NCBI GenBank assembly: GCA_948470475.1
Contig: OX419336.1
Location: forward strand, 31,674,415 to 31,738,414
Source of the DNA: Galaxea fascicularis
Taxonomy: Eukaryota; Cnidaria; Anthozoa; Scleractinia; Euphylliidae
Reading direction: 5' to 3'
Length of the DNA: 64,000 nucleotides
Part shown: positions 59,001 to 64,000 of the stretch, piece by piece
Layout of the letters: each line of letters starts with the position of its first letter
Position numbering within the stretch: the stretch's first letter is position 1
Notes under the pieces: generated by a model
What the model saw: the letters and a program-made list of their open reading frames with translations, nothing else
Databases searched by the model: none
What the model was told of the DNA's origin: nothing
Made by a program: the position numbers and the translations under genes

Positions 59001-61035
59001 TTTTGGTGCCATTAAATTCATGGGAACACATTTTTACTGGTAATATAATTTCAATAAATATATTGTAAATACTGTAAAACAGAGCTTCAGTGTATAATTT
59101 TTTTTTAAAAGACAACATCTATTTAAGTGTCTTAAGTGTCTTCTTCTCGGATAAGGACGATAAACCGGAGGTCCCGTCTCACAACACTTCAATGTTCATA
59201 ACCTTGCGGGACGTTTAAGAACCCACACACTAATCAGAAAGAGTAGGGCATGGAGTTCCCGGTGTGCTGGTCTGGTCTTTGTGCTCTTTCATGCTTCCAT
59301 GGGTTACTTGGGTGGGTTGGATGATGTAAACCGCATTTGAATATATATAACATAGAAAATGCGGTATATAAATCCCATTACCATTAATGAGATAAGATGA
59401 ATCAGAAAGGTAATGCTGAAAGCCAAAAAGATTATTTCAATTAAAAACAGAGAAGGAAATACACAAAATGCTTGAAAAAGTTGCATAGCAGATGTTATTC
59501 ATACCGGTAGATTGAACTAAGAAGCATTCTCACGAAAAATGTTCATGGCAAATCTTGCATTTCAACAATGAGATTTGGTCCTCACTGCCAGTTTCCAGTG
59601 TGAAATCATCACTGAAAGACCACCTCTTAAATATTTTTAAATTTACAGAGTCCCATTTTTTTCTTTTTGGCGCCGGAAAGCCATATTGATCACACAGAGA
59701 ACACCAGTACTGTGCAATGCACTTTGGGAATGATACAAGATGGTGGTCAGGACAAGAGAGGCTAAACAACATTTTTGTTTCATATATAAGCAGAGTCAAC
59801 CAACAAATTGCTCTACTAGTTGAGAATCAGAGTGAGAAAAACCCATATCAGGTGAATTTTGATTGGTAAGGCTGACCATTTACATGGGAAACTACTTTTC
59901 GGTTCTGTTATTGTAATTACACGGTAATGACGCGGTACCGGAAACAATTGTTGTTGTGAAATCCTAGGGTTTGCACTGTTATGACTTATGGTCTCTTAGG
60001 AAGGTCAGCCTAAAAACTCAATGTGTTCATTTTTCTTTTTTAACCATCTAGGAATCTTCAACTTCTGAACCAAACGTCACACCCACAACAGCCAGCAATA
60101 TCATGCTAAAAGCTGAAAAGGAAGGTACATGACAACACTTAAAAGTTAAAAGTTGTCCAGACAAAGACCAGTAGAACTACTGGAAATATTATTGTAGATT
60201 TCTGTTGCAGAAATTTCAGAGAGTCCAGAACAAAGAAAAGCAAATTCTGTCTTTCATTTGAGCTTTGAGGAGGCATGTTTTCCCATAAAATTGTAAGAGG
60301 TTTAGTGTATTTTCCTTCAAAGGATGCTCTTCTGGCTAAGACCTTGCTTTCATGTTAATTTTGTCACTTTCATGTATAATTTTGCTGAAAGGTTACTGAA
60401 GGCACTTCTGTGCATGTTTTGCTCTGATGTACAAGCTACCCCAGACTTTGTTTACTGCCAGTTTTGTCACTGACATTATTGGAATATGCACTGTTCTCCT
60501 TTACTGGCTTTCTTCCGCTCTCTTCTCTAGCTGTAAAATCAAAGTTTTTGAAGTTACTGGTGGCACTTCAATGCTTGGAATCAAATTTTGCTTGCTATCG
60601 GTGGGCTCAAACAACTTTAGTTGGAATTTATGGTCTGTCTCTTGTAATCTGATTCGATGATTTTGTTTATTAATAAATGACCCTATGCAGTAACAGGAGC
60701 CACACTGTACATGTATGACATGAAAACACCTTAATGCTAAAAACTGTCTCTGTGCATCCTACCTCAAGTGTAATAATTACAGATTACATTATTTTCTTTT
60801 CTCACAATTTGCACTCTCTTGTTTTATTTTATTAGCCTCTACAGCTTCTGTGCCTCTGAAAATCAAGAAAACTAAAGAAAGCACCAATCACACCACAAGT
60901 GGATCATTGGTCATTGCCCTTGCATTTGGCATCTTGTTCTTCTTGGCTGTTCTTGTTCTTATAGGTCGTCCCTGGTGGTATTCATTTCACAGACCAAGGT
61001 ATTCAAAAGTGGATTACCTAATGAATGGACTCTAG
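56055..61035 (+). CDS. MANSC domain-containing type I membrane protein
   Basis: Exons 56055-56451, 58398-58477, 60052-60124 and 60836-61035 join in one frame to 249 aa. A signal peptide (MSLATSSLFIAVFLMAANFA, cleaved near 21) is followed by a cysteine-rich region at 27-115. Cysteines there are at 27, 68, 72, 73, 78, 101, 106 and 112, with DCEQSCCGNDNCTVYLFY. That pattern is the MANSC domain found in MANSC1, LRP11 and HAI-1 (SPINT1). A Ser/Thr/Pro linker (about 133-205) leads to one membrane helix at 207-226 (SLVIALAFGILFFLAVLVLI). A short cytoplasmic tail ends YSKVDYLMNGL, resembling the tail of MANSC1. Human MANSC1 is longer (431 aa), mainly in the linker. It could be a MANSC1 relative or a lineage-specific MANSC receptor. 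AATAAA at 61173 may be its poly(A) signal. Confidence 0.85.
57419..57579. mobile_element. hairpin MITE
   Basis: GCAGGTAAAAATTAAATT at 57419 faces AATTTAATTTTTTACTGC ending at 57579. TTTAACCTAGGTTGA pairs with TCAACCTAGGTTAGA. It lies in intron 1 of the MANSC gene. Confidence 0.65.
57850..57918. repeat. short inverted repeat
   Basis: GTTTTTTTCCCGTT and GGGGAAAAAAAC flank TTATGGCCC and GGGCCATAA, forming a foldback of about 69 bp. The surroundings (57830-58090) include ACTGTAAGTTATGGACTGAG and ATTACAGTATGGACCGAG, so it is probably part of a larger eroded repeat. Confidence 0.5.
59140..59290 (+). mobile_element. SINE body fragment
   Basis: GATAAACCGGAGGTCCCGTC, GCGGGACGTTTAAGAACCCA and AGTAGGGCATGGAGTTCCCG match the body of the SINEs at 44375 and 44915 in the opposite orientation. 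The tRNA head is missing. It lies in intron 2 of the MANSC gene. Confidence 0.65.
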
Positions 61036-62995
61036 TTTTCATTAGAGAGTGAATCTTGTGAGCCGGAATATGGCTAGACACTTGGGTATAATAATTATTT
61101 ATTACATTTAACATGGTTAAGTGGTTTTAGCTTTTAACATATGATGTTATTTGATGGCTGAAAGACTGGTGTAATAAAAAATTTAAAAGTTGTGGGAGAC
61201 AAAGTTTGCCAAATCCAACAGGATCACAATAACAGTGAAAATCTGAAACCATGATCACTGACTAGTTAACTTTGAGTTGCTACCTCCACGATCTGTTTAA
61301 ATTTTGACATTTAATTTAAGTGTTTGCAGTTTTAAATTTTCACTGTAACAGAGAAAAACTAACAGTAGTGGAGAAAAACTATACATTCACAGCTGTTTCT
61401 GGTGACAGGAGTTAATTTAAAAGTGTGAAAATTGATGTTAAGTGGGTGTGAGGGAATTAATCGTTCACATTTAATGATGTTTTGTAAGTGTTACATCTTT
61501 GGAGGTGTAAGAAGAAGAACGGAAGATGCTGAATCCGCAAACCTGTTTTTCATCCCAAGTTTTCTTTAAAACTAAGTACAAAATGATGACAAAAATGCAG
61601 GGCAATGTTTAACAACAAAAGCAAGCCTGTATGCTGGAAAGTAGCCATTTTTGAGCAAAATGAAAAAAAAATCATCCCAAAAAAGTCACTTATTGTAGTG
61701 TTCCACGCAAGCCTTCAATGATATTTTGTAAGTGTTACAGCTTGGGAGTTGTAAGTATATCAGTGCTGTATACTGTAACATGATAGGTGTAGAAAGTGTT
61801 CATTCCCCTACAAGCTATTCCCCTAAGTGTTTAAAGAAATTTAATATTTAAAAGTGTAGCTCTTCTTGCTTATTTTAGCAATCTTAAGGTTTGGTAAAGG
61901 GGTGAGGAAGGGGTTGGAATGAAGAAGGAAATGGTGGGATAGAGCTTTTAGCCTGGTGGGTGTCTGGGTATCCTGTGAACACCACCCACTTTTTTTTACA
62001 TCTTGATTTTTACTGTTTAGCTCAAATATTTAACTGGATTTGGAAATCTTTTATTAATTATTCTTGCCATCTATTTTTTTTTCCACTTGGTTTCCCTGAA
62101 ACCTTTATTTAGGCACAAATTCAGTACCATTTGATTATATAATTATTAAGGTTTTAAATTTTCTTTGGGTCCCATTACAATAGGCCATTTCCAAATTAGC
62201 TTAGGCCTCTTTTTGACAGTGAATCTAAGTGCTCTTCCTTTCATATGCAAATCAATTTTCATTCACATGCAAATCATTTTTCTTGTGAATGAAAATTGAT
62301 TTACATATGAAAGGATGAGCACCTAGAGGTAATTCGGAAATGGCTTATTTGTTGATGCCCACATTTAAAATTCGGGCTAAAAGCTTAATGGAGATTTCCT
62401 CCCACTTCCAAATATTTAAGCAGAGCAGTTCCACAGATTTGTATGTAGGTGAGAAATAAAGCTACACTCTCATTCACTTTTAGTTCAAACCTAGGTTTTA
62501 GTGCAGGTTATCATATGTATTGTTTATATCAACAACAGTAATATTTGTAAATGTTCATCCATCATCAAGAGCTTAAAGAACTCCTAAAGTCATTTAGGTA
62601 ATAACTTGAGGGATATCAAAATAAAGGGAAATAGTTTTTAGCTAATTTTTTCATGTAGAGATTTTATTTTTTGCTGTTTAAAGCCTGGGAAATCAACAAG
62701 CTCATCTGCATCCTCAGAAATGGCTTGTTTCAACTCTTATCTCCCACCATACATTTTAACTGTGGATAAACGGTAGTAAGAATAAGAAGTTGTTATGTTG
62801 GTCTACTTTTCTGGCCAATAGTTCAGGGAGTTTTCCATTCTCATCCCCAGCAGCACCAAGAATAGCTAGCTACCTTTGGCCAGTTCCGAAATATGCAGTC
62901 TCTTGAAGGTGCATTTAAGTAACTGTTGGCAACCACTGCACTTGTTTCAAAGTTCTGAGTTTGCGTAGAAGAGCCGGAAGTTCGTGATTCACTAG
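61036..62995. other. MANSC gene 3' UTR and intergenic DNA
   Basis: Possible poly(A) signals at 61173 (AATAAA) and 62454 (AATAAA). A MITE is at 62180-62349. TGATATTTTGTAAGTGTTAC-type phrases occur twice (61472 and 61718), suggesting a local duplication. No gene was recognised. Confidence 0.45.
62180..62349. mobile_element. hairpin MITE with AATAGGCCATTTCC ends
   Basis: AATAGGCCATTTCCAAATTA at 62180 faces TAATTCGGAAATGGCTTATT ending at 62349. The inner arms CTTTCATATGCAAATCAATT and AATTGATTTACATATGAAAG form a long stem. Confidence 0.7.
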
Positions 62996-63972
62996 TGGGT
63001 TCACATTAGACCACTAAGTCTGACTTAGTAATCTCTTAAGTCGACTTAGTGAAAATGACAGGTGTGAACCGCTAAGTCAGAGAAGCGTGATTTCTGTCTT
63101 AGTGTCGGCAAACTCAAACGATCTAAGCAGTTCTTAAGTCCGTTTCAAACATGACTTAAGGCTGACTTAAGAAACCTGATAGCAAAAAAATTCCAAAATC
63201 GTGGGTTTTATCAGATAGAGATTCCCGCGTTAGGCACGAAAACCAAAGAAATCACGACAGTTTCAGTTCTCGCGAACAAAATTAACTGAAGATCGGGCTG
63301 AAGATGCATCGCCAAGAGGACGAAACGGTAGAAGCCAGTTACGCTACCGACTTTTTACCCTATGCGACGTAAGTTGCGTGGCTTGATCGCTTTTTTATTG
63401 GCCTACGTAAGTGTCATTTTCTTTTCTTTTGATATTCCTCGCCGATTTCCCAACAGATCTGAAGCACGAATACCTCATGTTTTTAACGCCGCTTCACCGC
63501 CCCAGTTTAGTCGGTCTCCTTCTCCATTTATGCCACCATTTGGAGCTTACTATCCACCCATGATGGCTCCCATACCGGTGCCTCCAGGTCCTTCAGAGCT
63601 GCGCAGCGACCAAAGTCCGAACTCAGAAGTGTCTAAGCGCACAAGGGTTGACTGGACCAGAGATGAAACTAGCATATTGCTGGAGATTTGGCTGATCAAC
63701 CTTTGTAAATTTAACAAACAGACAACAGTCGCAATTACAGCGATTTTACGGCTTCTCGGTCTCATTTTGATCTCAACTTCTTCGCTAAAATGGATCGTGA
63801 CTACTTCACCACATTTATGATGCTAGTTACCTTATCTGTTATTTTTATCGTTAATGATGACAGCTTTGCACGGAAAGAATTTGTCTTTTAGATATGTCTG
63901 AACGCTAAAGCGGACTTAGGGTGACTTGACTTGACTTAGGCTAAGACAGACTTAGTGCCTAGTGTGAACCCA
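62996..63972. mobile_element. Harbinger-like non-autonomous element with gene fragment
   Basis: TGGGTTCACATTAGACCACT at 62996 and its inverted partner TAGTGCCTAGTGTGAACCCA ending at 63972 form imperfect TIRs of about 35 bp. Subterminal regions repeat CTTAAGTC/GACTTAAG motifs, as expected for transposase binding sites. The interior carries the start of a Myb/SANT-like gene (listed separately). Target duplications are not clear. Assignment to PIF/Harbinger rests on the Myb-like fragment. Confidence 0.65.
63304..63820 (+). pseudogene. 5' fragment of a Myb/SANT-like (Harbinger-type) gene
   Basis: An ATG at 63304 opens MHRQEDETVEASYATDF and reaches a donor at 63369 (GCGAC|gtaagt). An 88-bp intron ends CCCAACAG at 63456. 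The second exon, in frame, is Pro-rich (PPFGAYYPPMMAPIPVPPGP) and then gives KRTRVDWTRDETSILLEIWL. That is the first helix of the trihelix Myb/SANT or MADF-like domain carried by PIF/Harbinger elements and related host genes. The homology stops there. The frame drifts to a stop at 63820 shortly before the right TIR, so most of the DNA-binding domain is missing. Confidence 0.6.
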
Positions 63973-64000
63973 AGGACTGACTTCCTGGTTTGGAACCAAC

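Noticed and set aside
60427..60660. 77-aa hydrophobic open frame between exons 3 and 4 of the MANSC gene
   Set aside because: It lies in an intron with no splice support; the hydrophobic text comes from T-rich DNA.

Overview
The window is nuclear DNA from an intron-rich, repeat-rich, AT-biased animal genome. Gene structures use GT-AG introns (one GC-AG), and many short foldback elements and tRNA-derived SINEs lie between and inside genes. The gene set is typical of animals: BORC, cleavage stimulation factor, WASH complex, carboxypeptidase Q and a MANSC domain. The repeat style (TIRs resembling GGGCCCGGTTGTTCAAA and CTCGTCCCCAGA, SINEs with a tRNA head) looks like an anthozoan cnidarian, most likely a stony coral. 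The species call is an impression; the animal assignment is firm.

Layout. 1-2230: a 1.6-kb foldback element with ~700-bp near-identical arms, then a small MITE. 2396-3016 (+): BORCS5, intronless. 6052-28179 (-): CSTF3, complete in 26 coding exons (725 aa), tail to tail with BORCS5, with a 9.3-kb third intron full of repeats. 28180-28435: CSTF3 promoter with two TGACGTCA sites in a 40-bp tandem repeat. 28543-29412: a CCAAT/ATTGG-rich higher-order minisatellite. 29.4-37.4 kb: gene-poor DNA with two dead LINE reverse transcriptase fragments and several nested MITEs. 37489-42966 (+): carboxypeptidase Q, 4 coding exons, 477 aa, with a probable noncoding exon near 36.4 kb. 42967-45566: SINEs. 45567-47258 (-): an unrecognised intronless 563-aa charged coiled-coil protein. 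49923-55794 (-): WASHC3/CCDC53, 9 exons, 206 aa. 56055-61035 (+): a MANSC-domain type I membrane protein, 4 exons, 249 aa, head to head with WASHC3 across about 260 bp. 62996-63972: a Harbinger-like non-autonomous element carrying the 5' part of a Myb/SANT-type gene.

Functional links. BORCS5 (lysosome positioning), WASHC3 (endosomal actin) and CPQ (lysosomal/secreted peptidase) all concern the endolysosomal system, and the octamer TCATGTGA sits upstream of both WASHC3 and CPQ. This may be chance. The most interesting signal is in CSTF3. Its third intron is by far the longest, has the poorest 5' splice site of the gene (GAG|gttttt), and carries AATAAA about 540 nt in. In vertebrates an intronic poly(A) site in a large CSTF3 intron is used for feedback autoregulation, so this cnidarian-like gene may keep the same switch.
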